NCBI RefSeq assembly: GCF_904848665.1
Contig: NZ_CAJHCQ010000039.1
Span: 1 to 36,705, forward strand
Direction: 5' to 3'
Length of the DNA stretch: 36,705 nt
Source of the DNA: Paraburkholderia hiiakae
Lineage (GTDB): Bacteria; Pseudomonadota; Gammaproteobacteria; Burkholderiales; Burkholderiaceae
This document shows, one piece after another, positions 23,459 to 33,700 of the stretch. A program made the position numbers and the translations under genes. The notes under the pieces were generated by a model. The model saw only the letters and a list, made by a program, of their open reading frames with translations, made no database searches and was not told where the DNA came from. Every line of letters begins with the position of its first letter. The stretch's first letter is position 1.

Positions 23459-24061
23459 ATGAGCACCATCGGCATCATCGGAGCAGGCGCCATTGGGTCC
23501 GCGTTCGCCAAAGCGCTCGCGCGCAAGGGCCTCGAAGCCATCATCGCGAACAGCCGGGGCCCAGATTCGCTTAAGGACCTCGCCCGCGACCTCGGCTCCT
23601 CAATCACCCCGGGAACGCGTGAACAAGCAGCCGCGCAGGATATTGTCCTCGTCGCGGTGAACTGGTCGAAGCTGCCGGCGGCCCTTTCCGGATTACCGGA
23701 CTTCGGCGGACGCATCGTGATTGATGCAAACAACCCGATCGAGGCGCCGCTGTTCAAACCAGCCGAATTGCATGGACGGACGTCGAGTGAAGTATTCGCC
23801 GACCTCGTCCCGGGTGCGCGCGTCGTGAAGGCGTTCAATCATCTGCCGGCACACCTCATCTCCGATGATCCGCAAGCCGAAGGCGGCCGCCGCGTGTTGT
23901 TCTTCGCGGGAGACGATGCGCATGCGAAATCGGCTGTAAGCGGATTGATCGAGCATATCGGCTTCTTTGGAATCGACCTGGGTTTGCTCGAAGGCGGCGG
24001 GGGGTTGGCTCAAATCCCGGGTGGCTCGCTGTCGGTACTGAATCTCGTCAAATTTGGATAG
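23459..24061 (+). CDS. NADPH-dependent F420 reductase-like / NAD(P)-binding oxidoreductase
   Basis: A 200-residue Rossmann-fold protein starting with the dinucleotide-binding loop TIGIIGAGAIGSAFAKALAR. ANSRGPDSL follows strand 2, the usual phosphate-binding site favouring NADP(H). VLVAVNWSKLP and RIVIDANNP (near 75-100), VPGARVVKAFNHLPA (about 117-131) and RRVLFFAGDD are typical of the F420-dependent NADP oxidoreductase/FNO-like family (Pfam F420_oxidored) widespread in organisms without F420, where the substrate is unknown. A good AGGAG precedes the ATG. Divergent from the LysR regulator and likely its target, probably a quinone/aldehyde or stress-related reductase; this last point is inference. 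Confidence 0.9.
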   Translation: MSTIGIIGAGAIGSAFAKALARKGLEAIIANSRGPDSLKDLARDLGSSITPGTREQAAAQDIVLVAVNWSKLPAALSGLPDFGGRIVIDANNPIEAPLFKPAELHGRTSSEVFADLVPGARVVKAFNHLPAHLISDDPQAEGGRRVLFFAGDDAHAKSAVSGLIEHIGFFGIDLGLLEGGGGLAQIPGGSLSVLNLVKFG

Positions 24062-24607
24062 GTCGGCGACCCGAATGGCGCCAGTCACGGCGCCGCGCGC
24101 GATGTTCGAGGCACTCGTACAGTTCGAGAACTTCGACGAAGATTTCCGTAACTCTCTTGCCCATGTAGGGCTAATCGAACGAGCGGGCGTGGCGCCGTCA
24201 CGCGTGCGATGCCCAGATCCGCGCACCGACGCGGCTCGGTTCACGGGCACAGCGGCGACCAGAAACCCAAGTTCGGCGAGGCTTGCCTCCCTTCGGGGGG
24301 GCACGGACGTACTCACCCAGACGTGTGCGCGTGCGGCCCGATCACGCGGCGGCGGTCGAATACTGGGATCGCGGCCGGGTTCGCACTGTTGCCGTCGACG
24401 TGGCGCCGGCGCCCGACGTCCTGCGGGCCCGCTGCACACGCATCGCCGGCGCGTCAGACGAGCCGTCGCGACCACCGGGCTCGCCATCTCAGGAAAATAA
24501 GACGGAGCTCCCCTGGTTGTCGGCGGTCGATTCCACGTGGTAAAAGAAAAGTCTCACGCTCAACTGAACGTGACAACTGCGCAAAATTTTTTGGAAAATT
24601 CAGGAAA
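24062..24607. other. Possible gene debris and cold-shock leader
   Basis: No supported gene. Near 24085-24180 the plus strand reads APRAMFEALVQFENFDEDF, which looks protein-like, but the frame soon becomes Arg-rich noise. The last 60 bases before the cold-shock gene are AT-rich (CAAAATTTTTTGGAAAATTC), consistent with the 5' leader of that gene. Confidence 0.4.
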
Positions 24608-24811
24608 ATGGCAACAGGTATTGTGAAGTGGTTCAATGATGCAAAGGGCTTTGGCTTCATCACGCCGGACGGCGGCGGCGAAGACTTGTTCGCGCATTTC
24701 TCCGAAGTCCAGGGAAGCGGCTTCAAGTCCCTTCAGGAAAACCAGAAGGTCAGTTTCGAAGTAAAGCAGGGCCCCAAGGGCAAGCAGGCCGCGAACATCA
24801 CGCCGCTGTAA
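24608..24811 (+). CDS. CspA-family cold-shock protein
   Basis: A 67-residue single cold-shock domain. MATGIVKWFNDAKGFGFITP carries RNP1 (KGFGFI) and DLFAHFSEV carries RNP2. QNQKVSFEVKQGPKGKQAAN is the usual C-terminal half. It binds single-stranded nucleic acid and RNA in the cytoplasm and acts as an RNA chaperone. The ATG at 24608 is the standard start; the frame open back to 24209 is noise. AGGAAA lies just upstream within an AT-rich leader that in this family often gives cold-responsive translation. GC-rich hairpins follow the stop. Confidence 0.97.
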   Translation: MATGIVKWFNDAKGFGFITPDGGGEDLFAHFSEVQGSGFKSLQENQKVSFEVKQGPKGKQAANITPL

Positions 24812-24824
24812 CAAACCATCAACC

Positions 24825-24870
24825 CGCTTGTGCGGGATCATCGGCCCGCCTTCGCTGGCCGATCGTCTTT
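24825..24870 (+). terminator. Tandem hairpins after the cold-shock gene
   Basis: CCCGC-TTGT-GCGGG starts about 14-20 bases after the stop. It is followed by ATCGGCC (24840-24846) pairing with GGCCGAT (24857-24863) around a 10-base loop, then CGTCTTTCC. The T-run is weak, so it may be a terminator or an mRNA-stabilising structure. Confidence 0.45.
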
Positions 24871-24985
24871 CCGCGCACCGTCGCTTCGCGATCACGCGCC
24901 AGGCGCGCGTTTTTCGCTACCCGAACGGTGCGCAGGCAGTAAAGGGCCGGACGAGGGACGCCCCGAAGTCCGATTACGTCCTGGG

Positions 24986-25324
24986 CTACAACGGAGTCAA
25001 TACCACGGCTCCGCGATCGGCGATCTGCGTAAAGCTTCGAATGAACCGGTACGCCCGATCACCGATTGTCATCTGGTTTGCGCCCTCCTCCGCCAACCCG
25101 CGTATCTCATCGACCAACGCTGCGGCAATCGTTCCGTGGTCAGCCAAATCATCCGCCGCTCCCGTTGGGTCGCCAGTGTAGACGGCGCAGGCATCTGCGT
25201 ACTGACAAATCAGGACGACGCATACCCCCTCATCAACCGCCAGCTCGAGATAGGTGGAAAGCGTCCGTAGTGACTCTGGCGCCCGTTCATGCTGCGAGGC
25301 AGGCAAGCCGGAAGCGGTTGTCAT
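24986..25324 (-). CDS. Unrecognised protein, 112 aa
   Basis: A clean frame with normal codon use, from ATG 25324 (a longer TTG start at 25369 is possible). Sequence features: RTLSTYLELAVDEGVCVVLI, CQYADACAVYTGDPTGAADD, GTIAAALVDEIRGLAEEGAN and DRAYRFIRSFTQIADRGAVV. It looks like a small soluble alpha/beta protein with two cysteines near residues 40-46. No signal peptide. It is convergent with the cold-shock gene and alone. No function is proposed. Confidence 0.55.
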   Translation of the reverse strand: MTTASGLPASQHERAPESLRTLSTYLELAVDEGVCVVLICQYADACAVYTGDPTGAADDLADHGTIAAALVDEIRGLAEEGANQMTIGDRAYRFIRSFTQIADRGAVVLTPL

Positions 25325-25649
25325 TTTCTGTCCCGTGAAATCCCGCCGCCGAAGAATGGTCACCGTCAAGGCTCCACTATCAGTGGATTACGCCAGCATC
25401 ATATCGCCCACGTGACCACGCGGCGGCGTCGTCAACTTGACGGCAGCGGGCGGGGTAAGATCGAGAAAGAATCGGTATCCTTATCAATATGTGCACTTGG
25501 CAGCATCGATCACGGTCCAACGATTCCACGCTGCAAGGCGCGCCTTGAGTTTGGTGCGATGGGACTGCGCCGTCATGCGGTGGCGGGATAGTGCAAAGTG
25601 TTGACGGATCGGACCGAAGCTGGATAGAAACACCTGCATGCGAAGCAGA
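25325..25649. other. Spacer with possible IS6 end
   Basis: No gene is seen. GGCGTCGTCAAC at 25425-25436 resembles GGCGTTGTCAGG at 26149-26160, the presumed left terminal repeat of the split IS6-type element. It may be the outer end of the minus-strand fragment that starts at 25650. Confidence 0.35.
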
Positions 25650-26070
25650 TCAAACCCCGTTCATAGCGCGCTCACGGCGACGCGTAGGTTGGTGACTGTT
25701 CTCGGCACGTTTATTCACCCGTGCAGCCGCCGCCTTCACGAACACGTGCTTGACGCCCGCGAGTTCTGCGATGTGCCTTCGCCGCAGGGTAACTGCGCAG
25801 TTGGTCGGTGACGATTTCCCGGGGCGCGAGATTCGATCGCAGCACATGCTTGAAAAAGCGTTTGGCTGCGGCCTTGTCCCGGCGCTTCTGCAGAAGCACA
25901 TCCAGCTCGGCGCCGCATTCATCCACGGCCCTCCGCAGCACGTGGGGCTCGCCGCGCAGCTTCACGAACACTTCGTCCAGATGCCACGTGCTGCCGGCCT
26001 TGCGTCGCACCGCCTTTGCGCGCCCTGCGAAGGCGGCTCCGAGAGCACCGCACGCCGACGGCCTCGACTT
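25650..26070 (-). pseudogene. IS6-type transposase, C-terminal two thirds, frameshifted
   Basis: The minus strand reads KAGSTWHLDEVFVKLRGEPH, then RRAVDECGAELDVLLQKRRD, KAAAKRFFKHVLRSNLAPRE and IVTDQLRSYPAAKA, and after a frameshift near 25765 continues as HIAELAGVKHVFVKAAAARV and NKRAENSHQPTRRRER. The DDE residues are in HLDEV, VTDQL and RAENSHQ. The first 50-55 residues are missing on this strand, and sequence before KAGSTW is degenerate. It belongs to a different IS6 subgroup from the intact copy at 19014. Not functional. Confidence 0.8.
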
Positions 26071-26190
26071 CGCAGACGGATTCAATATGTACGAACTCCC
26101 GGTTACGCGACAAGTTGCGCACGCGCGAAGAGAGCTGTCACGCTGGACGGCGTTGTCAGGTTAGCGAGCGCCGAGCATTAAAATGAAGCG

Positions 26191-26345
26191 ATGAAGAAGA
26201 CGAAGCCGCTTTACCACGGTCACCGCTTCCCCGCGAGCGTCATTCGCTGCGCCGTTCGCTGGTATTTTCGCTTCAACCTGAGCCTGCGCGATATCGAGGA
26301 GTTGCTGCTCGAGCGCGGCGTGGTGGAGACCTACGAGACAGTCGC
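26191..26345 (+). pseudogene. IS6-type transposase, N-terminal fragment
   Basis: From ATG 26191 the plus strand encodes MKKTKPLYHGHRFPASVIRC, AVRWYFRFNLSLRDIEELLL and ERGVVETYETV, the typical IS6 N-terminus up to the point where R-R-W-C should follow. Sequence then becomes unrelated and stops at 26386. The presumed left terminal repeat (GGCGTTGTCAGG) is 30-40 bases upstream. The piece ends where the minus-strand fragment at 25650-26070 begins, so together they would make about one transposase, but in opposite orientations. Confidence 0.75.
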
Positions 26346-26444
26346 CCTATCAGAACAGGCAGGTTCCAACGTTGGCAATCCGGGGTAGCATGGTTTCGGG
26401 AGCACCCCGGCTCCTCGTTGCATTGAGTCTCCTTGTATCTTCGA

Positions 26445-26466
26445 GCCCGCCCCTGCGGGCTTTTTT
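26445..26466 (+). terminator. Intrinsic terminator
   Basis: GCCCGC (26445-26450), loop CCCT, GCGGGC (26455-26460), then TTTTTT. A compact, convincing Rho-independent terminator for plus-strand transcription entering from the IS fragment. The gene it once served is not visible. Confidence 0.8.
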
Positions 26467-26469
26467 CTG

Positions 26470-26742
26470 TCAGCCAGGCAGGCTTTTCCAGATTGGAATA
26501 ATTTCTTCGCGCAGATACGATATTTTCGGAAATCTCAATCGTCTGAAGTTTATGGTCCACCGCCTGTCCATGCCGCCGCGAGTCAGGAGAGTGTCAAGTG
26601 CGGGATTTCCGGTCGTAGACTTGTAGCCGCTCCCAAGCGCTAGCCATACACCTTTAATCATCGCGATCCAGGTGGGCACGCCCTCTCGCGCTGCGGCGAA
26701 TGCAATGACTCGCCCTGGCTCGAAGAAAACGGCGGCTTTCAC
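26470..26742 (-). CDS. Possible protein fragment, 90 aa
   Basis: A minus-strand frame from a GTG at about 26742. The middle part (PTWIAMIKGVWLALGSGYKS) is hydrophobic and the end (RWTINFRRLRFPKISYLREE) is basic-aromatic. It reads more like protein than noise but has no family I recognise, no strong ribosome site, and abuts the terminator. It may be a piece of a larger gene broken by the IS6-type rearrangement. Confidence 0.3.
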   Translation of the reverse strand: MKAAVFFEPGRVIAFAAAREGVPTWIAMIKGVWLALGSGYKSTTGNPALDTLLTRGGMDRRWTINFRRLRFPKISYLREEIIPIWKSLPG

Positions 26743-26806
26743 GCGACCAGCCGTCGCTCGCCGACCGGACGCGCACGCAACGGCAGCTGGTGCCCCCGCA
26801 CGGTGC

Positions 26807-27310
26807 TTACTTCAATCGTTGCCACACAACTTTCGAGGCCCCATATCCGAAGCTCCCTGGCGTCATGTAAGTTAGACGGTCGCCATCAAGCGTAAACGGG
26901 CGCCGTTGAACCTCGCCGTTCCAGTTCGGAAACGTTCCGTTTTTAATGTGGAAAACGATCACGTGTGCCACCGGATCGACGGTATAGGTGCCGAAATGCG
27001 CGAAGTTGCCCTGAACGACGCGTTGATTCTCTTCGGCAGTACCCGATAGCCGGTTTCCCGAGGCGAACTTCGGCAAATCAGCACGAAGTCCGACCAGAAC
27101 GTATCGGCCGTCGCTAGCAAAGATAAGTTGACCTTGCGGATGTGGACCGAGCACCTCGACTTCGGTGCCGCTTCTGTATTCGGTCAACGAGACCAACGAC
27201 CATGATCCCGCCACATCGGGCGCCGCCTGGGAAAATGTTTTCGGAGCGACGAGACATAGCACAAGGGTCAGCAGTGCTGCGGCCGGCAACGTTTGGAGCA
27301 TAGGCTTCAC
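26807..27310 (-). CDS. Exported lipocalin-like domain protein
   Basis: A 167-residue protein. GGAG lies 6 bases before a GTG at 27310, giving a short basic start and a hydrophobic signal peptide (LPAAALLTLVLCLVAPKTFS, cleavage near FSQA-AP). The mature part has the lipocalin-like (Pfam Lipocalin_5) pattern: DVAGSWSLVSLTEYRSGTEV, HPQGQLIFASDGRYVLVGLR, then HFGTYTVDPVAHVIVFHIKN and DGDRLTYMTPGSF. Members are small beta-barrels of unknown ligand, often in the periplasm. A TTG or the later ATG at 27301 are alternative starts. It lies downstream of the giant glucan synthase on the same strand but 420 bases away, so is probably separate. Confidence 0.82.
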   Translation of the reverse strand: MKPMLQTLPAAALLTLVLCLVAPKTFSQAAPDVAGSWSLVSLTEYRSGTEVEVLGPHPQGQLIFASDGRYVLVGLRADLPKFASGNRLSGTAEENQRVVQGNFAHFGTYTVDPVAHVIVFHIKNGTFPNWNGEVQRRPFTLDGDRLTYMTPGSFGYGASKVVWQRLK

Positions 27311-27732
27311 GGTGTTCTCCAATACACGTGAGGACGCGAGGGTGCCGCAAGGCCGCCTCTGTGGACAGCGTCAAGCAGCACGCCCGGTCGTGTCGCCTCA
27401 CGGAATGATGTTACTCCCGGGTAATTGTCGCTGCCTGATTGTTTTGCGGTGAACGCTGCCCGCATCGCGGAGCGATTCCGGGAAGCCGCGCCACCCGGAA
27501 AGAGCGCTGAGCGCGTCGATTGCATGCCCAAACATCAGCGCGCGCGTAAGCGAAAAATGGGCTTTTCAAAATAGATCTGAAGCGTTGAAAGAACGACACG
27601 TCTGCGGCTACCACGTTCGGATCGTCGTCCGCGATCAGATGGCGCACGGCGTTTTGAGTAAACATTCGCGTCTCCGGTTGCCACCGGAAGCGCAACCGCC
27701 GCGCCCCCACCACCCGAGCGCCAGTCCAGCCG
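27311..27732. other. Intergenic region, no supported gene
   Basis: About 420 bases between the glucan synthase stop and the lipocalin-like start. A minus-strand frame (27411-27713) is open, but it is Arg-rich with no motif or start site and is treated as chance. No clear terminator with a T-run was found for the large gene. Confidence 0.4.
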
Positions 27733-30700
27733 CTAATCCGGCCGAGGACCCAGCGTCACGATCACACTGTGACGTGCGCCGTCGTCCACCATTGGGAACG
27801 CCACCACGCCGGCTTCGAGCATCTTGCCGTCCACGCTCATGCCGATTACTCCGCGGCAAACATGATGAGGATTGTTCACGGCAATTCCGTAACTCGACAT
27901 GCCGTGGCGCAAGACCGCCGTGAAGCCAGACCAGGCCCGAGGCACGCAAGGCTCGATCCATAGCTCGCCGCCGCGCTTATGAAGCCCCAGCAGCCCTTCG
28001 ATGCCCGCACGGTACATCCATCCTGACGAACCCGTGTACCACGTCCATCCACCGCGTCCGATGTGTGGCGCGACGGAATAGACGTCGGCAGCGGCCACAT
28101 AGGGCTCGACCTTGTAGCGGTTCACGCCGCTGCGCGTCCGGCTCCGGTTGACCGGATTGAGCATCGCGAGCAGATCGGCGGCGCGATCGCCGTCGCCGAG
28201 TTGCGCGAATGCCAGCACCGACCACATGGCGGCGTGCGTGTACTGGCCACCGTTCTCGCGGATGCCGGGCGGATAGCCTTTGATGTAGCCCGGATCGCGC
28301 GGCGTGCGGTCGAACGGCGGGGTGATCAGCAAGGCGAGGCCTTCTTCGCGTCGAATCAGCCGCTCATCGAGCGAGGCCATCGCGCGTTCGGCGTGCTCGA
28401 CACTGGCCGCGCCCGACAATACGCTCCACGACTGCGCGATGGCGTCGATCGCACATTCGTCGTTGCCTGCGGCCCCCAACGGTGTGCCATCGTCGTAGTA
28501 CGCGCGGCGGAACCACGCGCCATCCCAACCGGCGCTATCGAGTGCCTTCCTGAGCGACGCCGCGCGTTCGAGCCAGCAATCCGCACGCGCAGCCTCATGA
28601 CGCGCTCGCGCGATGGGAGCGAAAGCCACCAGCGTCGCATAGAGGAACCAGCCGAGCCAGACGCTTTCGCCGCGCCCCGCTTCACCCACCCTGTTCATGC
28701 CGTCGTTCCAGTCGCCTGTTCCCATCAACGGCAACCCCCTCGTTCCGAACGACCCAAGCGTCTGCTCCAGCGCCAGCGCGCAATGCTCGAACAACGTCAC
28801 GCTCGTGTCCGCGACGTGTGGCACGAAAAAGGCCTCGTGCTGATCCGCGGCCAGTTGACTGCCTTCGAGGAACGGCACCATCACGTCGAGAATCGCGTGC
28901 TCGCCGCTCACTTCGATGTACTGGGCCACCGCATAGGCCAGCCACGTGCGGTCATCGGCGATACGGGTACGTACGCCGGCTCCCCCCTCCGGCAGCCACC
29001 AGTGCTGCACGTCGCCTTCCGGAAACTGGCGTGCGGCAGCACGAAGCAGGTGCTCGCGGGTGAGTGCCGGGCACGCGAGCACCAGCGCCATGCCGTCCTG
29101 CAGTTGATCGCGGAATCCGTAGGCGCCGCCCGCCTGATAGAAGCCCGCGCGCGCCCAGATCCGGCAAGCGAGTGTCTGATAGAGCAGCCAGCGGTTGAGC
29201 ATCAGGTCCAGCGCTCGATCCGGTGTCGCAACCTGAACGGCCCCGAGCGTGTCGTCCCAGAAACCGGTAGCCGCAGCCAGGACACCTTCGAGATCGGCTT
29301 CGCGATAGTGCGCGACGAGCTGCCTCGCTTCGGCGGCCGTTGCGGCGTCACCTAGCAGGAACACGACCTCAGTCACGCCACCGGGCGGCAGTTCGAACCG
29401 CGTTTGAAGGGCCGCGCACGGATCGAACCCGGCTCCGGTCTTGCCCGATAGCGGACGCTCATCGGCGCCACTGGCCAGCGCGGCGGGATCGCTCAGCGTC
29501 CCGTTGCGGCCGATGAACTCGCGCCGGTCCGCAGTCCAGCCGCTCTGCCTGCCGCCGAGATCCGCAAACGCCACGCGAGCGCGATACGCTTCGCCGTAAC
29601 CGTTACGGACGAACATCGCGCCCGTCTGCGCGTCGATCTCGCTGACGATGTGCGGCGCCGATACGGCGCGCTGCGCCCCGAGCACCCACTCGACGTAGGC
29701 CGTCACGGAGAGCTGCCGGCTACGGTTCGACAGGTTGCGCAGTATCAGACGCGAGATCTTCACCGGATCGCTCAACGGCACGAATTGGAGCAGTTCGAGC
29801 GCCACGTCGTTGGCAATATGCGTGAAGCGGCTGTAGCCCTGGCCATGACGTGCGACGTAGGGTGCTGTGTCCGCCGCGTGGTCGCGTACTGGCTGGGCCT
29901 GCGGCCCCCACAACGCACCCGTGGCCTCGTCACGCACGTAAAACGCCTCGCCGGCCGGATCGCCGACGGGGTCGTTCGACCACGGCGTCAGTTGCCGCTC
30001 CCGGCTGTTCGACGCCCACGTATAGCCACTGCCTTCCGCGGAAACCATGAATCCGCAGGCCGGATTGGCAATCACGTTGACCCACGGCATCGGCGTCGAT
30101 TGCCCGGGACCCAGCACGATCACGTACTCGCGGCCATTGTCTGCAAAGCCGCCGAGTCCGTTGAAGCATTCGAGCCCGGCGCCGGCTGCGAGACGTCCCA
30201 GGTCGGCGGACCCTGCTTCCTCAGGCGCGGGCAGCCGCGCGCGTTGCGGCTTCGCAGACGGCCCGCCCGTAAGCCGCCTGAGCTGCTCCGACAAGCGCCC
30301 GTTACGCGCTGCCAGCACTGCCCGCGCCGCGATCGGAAAGAGCGCGCGGGCGTCGTGCGCCATCAGGTCTGCCCGCAACAGGAAGATCTTGCCCGGTGCC
30401 GGACTACCGGGGTGCGGCCGCGACTGGCCAGAGCGCACGAGCATTTCGAGTGCGGCCTGCAGATCCTGCACATACGACGATGCGCGCTCGTTGACGATCA
30501 CCAGATCGACCGCAAACCGTTTCATCTGCCAGTATTCGTGCGCGTGCACCAGTTGCCGCACCAGCGCCATGTGCTCGATATCGTCGATGCGCACCAGCAG
30601 GATCGGCAGATCCCCCGACACGCCGTGTGTCCAGAGCGGCGCCGCGCCCACGCCGCCGGCTGCGGCAACCTCCGCGGCACCGCGCATCAGGGTGGCGGAG

Positions 30701-33700
30701 TTCGCCCGCAGCGCGGGATCGCCATACAGCAGGTAGGCGGCCATCCGTTGGAACAGGGCCGCTTCGTCGGCGCTCACGCCTGTGTGGCGCAACTGCACCT
30801 GCGCCTGAGTCCACGAGAGCATCGCCGCACGGCTGAACGACGCGCCCTCGCGATGCTTGTCCACGAGATCCAGCAACTGCGCGCGGGAGTGGGCGACGAT
30901 CGTCCAGAACGCGACGCTTGCGGTCGCTCCGGGCGCCACGCGCATGCGTCGGCGCATGGCGAAAACCGGGTCGAGCACGACGCCCGCCGTGCCACTGAGC
31001 ACGCGCTCGCTGGAAAGAGCCCGTGGCGAACGGACGCTGCCACCGCGGCCGATGAAACGCAGGCGGTCGGTTTCGACTTCGACGGCGCCGCCCTGATCGG
31101 CTTCGATCACCGAAAGGTGAGCCGCCCAGACTTCGGCTTCGTCCGGCGTGCGGCGACGGCGCGTCGCGAGTATCACGCCCAGTTCGGCGTCGTACTCTGT
31201 CTCCACAAACAGTTTGGTGAATGCCGGATGCGCCAGATCGGCCGCTGGCGTAGCCAGCACGATTTCCGCATACGAAGTGAATTCGATGGTGCACGCGCGC
31301 GAGCCGGCGTTGGACACCGAGACGCGCCGCACTTCCGCATCGTCTTCTGCAGAGACGATCACGTCGAGCGAGGTGGTCAGCGCGCCGTCGCGCCGGACGA
31401 ACCCCGCTCGATCCTCCGTGAAGGTCGCCGCGTAGCTGTCCGGCACGACGCCAGTCGGCTGCCACGCCGCGGACCAGAAAGCGCCGCTCTCGACGTCGCG
31501 CAGATACAGGTAGCTGCCCCAGTCGTCGCGCGTCGCGTCCTCGCGCCAGCGCGTGATCGCCAGATCCTCCCAGCGGCTGTACCCCGAGCCCGCGGCGGTC
31601 AGCATCACCGTGTAGCGGCCGTTGGACAGCAGATGGGTGGCCGGCGGCGAGTCGCCAGCCGAAACAAGGTGGCGCGCGACAGCGGATTCGACGCCGCGCT
31701 GCGGCCCAGCGCTTTTCTCCTCGATGCGTAGATGCGCAACTGCCACCCGGCCCGGCATCCGCTCCTGGAGCAGCAGCTCCGTCGCGCGGATGGCCGGCTC
31801 CGCGTGAAAAAACGCGCGAATCCGGCCGCCCAGCAGCGCATTGGCAATCGACACGATCGCCATACCCTGGTGATGCGCCATGAAGGCTCGCACGATCACG
31901 ACCTGGCCGCCCTCGGGGACGCGGGAGGGCGTGTAGTCCAGAGCCTCGTAGAAGCCGAAGCGGCCGCCCGCGCCCGCCGCTTCGAGACGTGCGAAATTCC
32001 GTAGTGCCGCCGCCGGGGCGACCATCGCGGCCAGCGCCGTCGCGTACGGAGCGATGACTGCGTGATTGCCGAGACCGCGCTTGAGACCGAGATCGGGAAT
32101 GCCGAAACTCGAATACTGGTAAGTCAGTTCGAGGTCCCGCGCGTTGTACGCGGATTCGGAGATCCCCCATGGCAGGCCGAGCGTCGCTCCATAGGCCATC
32201 TGCCGGCGCACGACGAGCTCGCTGGTCCGCGCGAGCAGGCTGCTGGACGGGGCGCGCATGACGAGCGACGGCATCAGATACTCGAACATCGACCCCGACC
32301 ACGAGACCAGCGCCGCGCCGCCCGCGACCGGCGCCGCGACACGCCCCAGCCGGAACCAGTGGCGCGCCGGAATGTCGCCTTTGGCGATCGCGACGAAGCT
32401 GGCGAGGCGTGCCTCCGAGGCCAGTAAATCGTAGCTGCTCTCGTCGAGCCGGCCGTCGGCAACCGAGTAGCCGATCGACAGAAGCATGCGCACCGGGTCG
32501 AGCAGGAAGCCGAACTCCATGGCATCGGCCATCTGGAGCGCGGTTTCGGTCAACCGGTTCAGACGAGCGGCCAGTTCGGTCGATGCGTTAGCCGAACGCG
32601 TCACGTCGCGCTCGTGACTGTGAAGCACCTCCTCCAGCGCGCGAGCCCAGAACAGCACGTCGCCGCCCAGGGAGTCGGCGCGAGCCTGTCCGGCAGTCTC
32701 CTCGTCGACGAGCGCGCGGGCGATGTCTGAAACGGTAGCGCCGAGCAGCACGGCAGTCCGCCACTCGGGCGCTATCGCGGGTGTTGCAGGTGTTGCAGGT
32801 GTCGCCGGCGTCTCATCGCCAGGCGGGGCAGGAGACGCCGCGCCAAGCCACACGCGCAGCGCCGCCACCGCCTGATCGAACTCGGCACTCAATGCGCTAC
32901 GCGTTCGCTCGCCCCCATTCACGCGCACGGCTTCGTCCAGCAGATCGAGCGTATCGCCAACGCCAGCGCATGCTGCAGCCCCACGGTCCGTGCCGGGAAG
33001 CTGTCTGCTCCATGCGCGACAGGCGTTGCCGAGCGCGATCAAATGGCCTGCGAGGTTGCCGCTATCGACAGAGGACACGTACTTCGGATCGAGCGGACGC
33101 AGGTCCTGCGTAGCGTACCAGTTGTAAAAATGCCCGCGATAGCGCGGCATCCGCTGCATCGTGGCTAGCGTGGTCTCAAGCCGCCCGGCGGTATCGCCCG
33201 TCCCCGCCCAGCCGAACTCGTGCGCGCTGACCGTCGCGAGCAGATAGAGCCCGAGGTTGGTCGGCGACGTCCGATGAGCAACGACCGGTTGAGGATCTTC
33301 CTGAAAGTTGTCCGGCGGCAGCATCTCGTCGCCCGGCGTGACGAAGGTTTCGAAATAGCGCCACGTGCGCCGCGCATGATGACGAAGCTGCCGGGCATCG
33401 GCGTCGCTGACGGCAAGCGCTCCCGCTGCCCGCGGTGCGAGGCTCGACCAGTACGCGAGCGCGGGTGCAGCGAGCCAGGCCAGCACAAAAGGCACCGCGA
33501 CCCACGCCCCATGATGACCGGTGTGCAATGCGACGACGCCGACCGTCACGCCTGCGCCCAGCGCAAGCGCCGCGCCACCGGACATATGCAGCCAGGTGTG
33601 GCCCAGCGTGAGCCGATCGCGGGCTCCGGCCTCGGCGGCCGTGGTCCATTCGAGCAGGTGCCGGCGGCTGGCCGCTACACGAAACAGGGTCCGCGTGATG

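Noticed and set aside
24209..24607. Long N-terminal extension of the cold-shock protein
   Set aside because: Cold-shock proteins of this type are about 67-70 residues and start exactly at MATGIVKWF; the extension is Arg-rich noise.
28063..29355. 430-codon plus-strand frame
   Set aside because: Antisense shadow of the GH94 domain, with the same Arg-rich composition and no start signal.
29650..31731. 693-codon open frame on the plus strand
   Set aside because: It is antisense to the glucan synthase in very GC-rich DNA. The sequence is Arg/His/Pro-rich with no motif, while the minus strand carries clear GT84/GH94 blocks.
30404..32302. 632-codon minus-strand frame overlapping the glucan synthase
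   Set aside because: It is an out-of-frame reading of the same coding DNA; the in-frame product shows the conserved family sequence.
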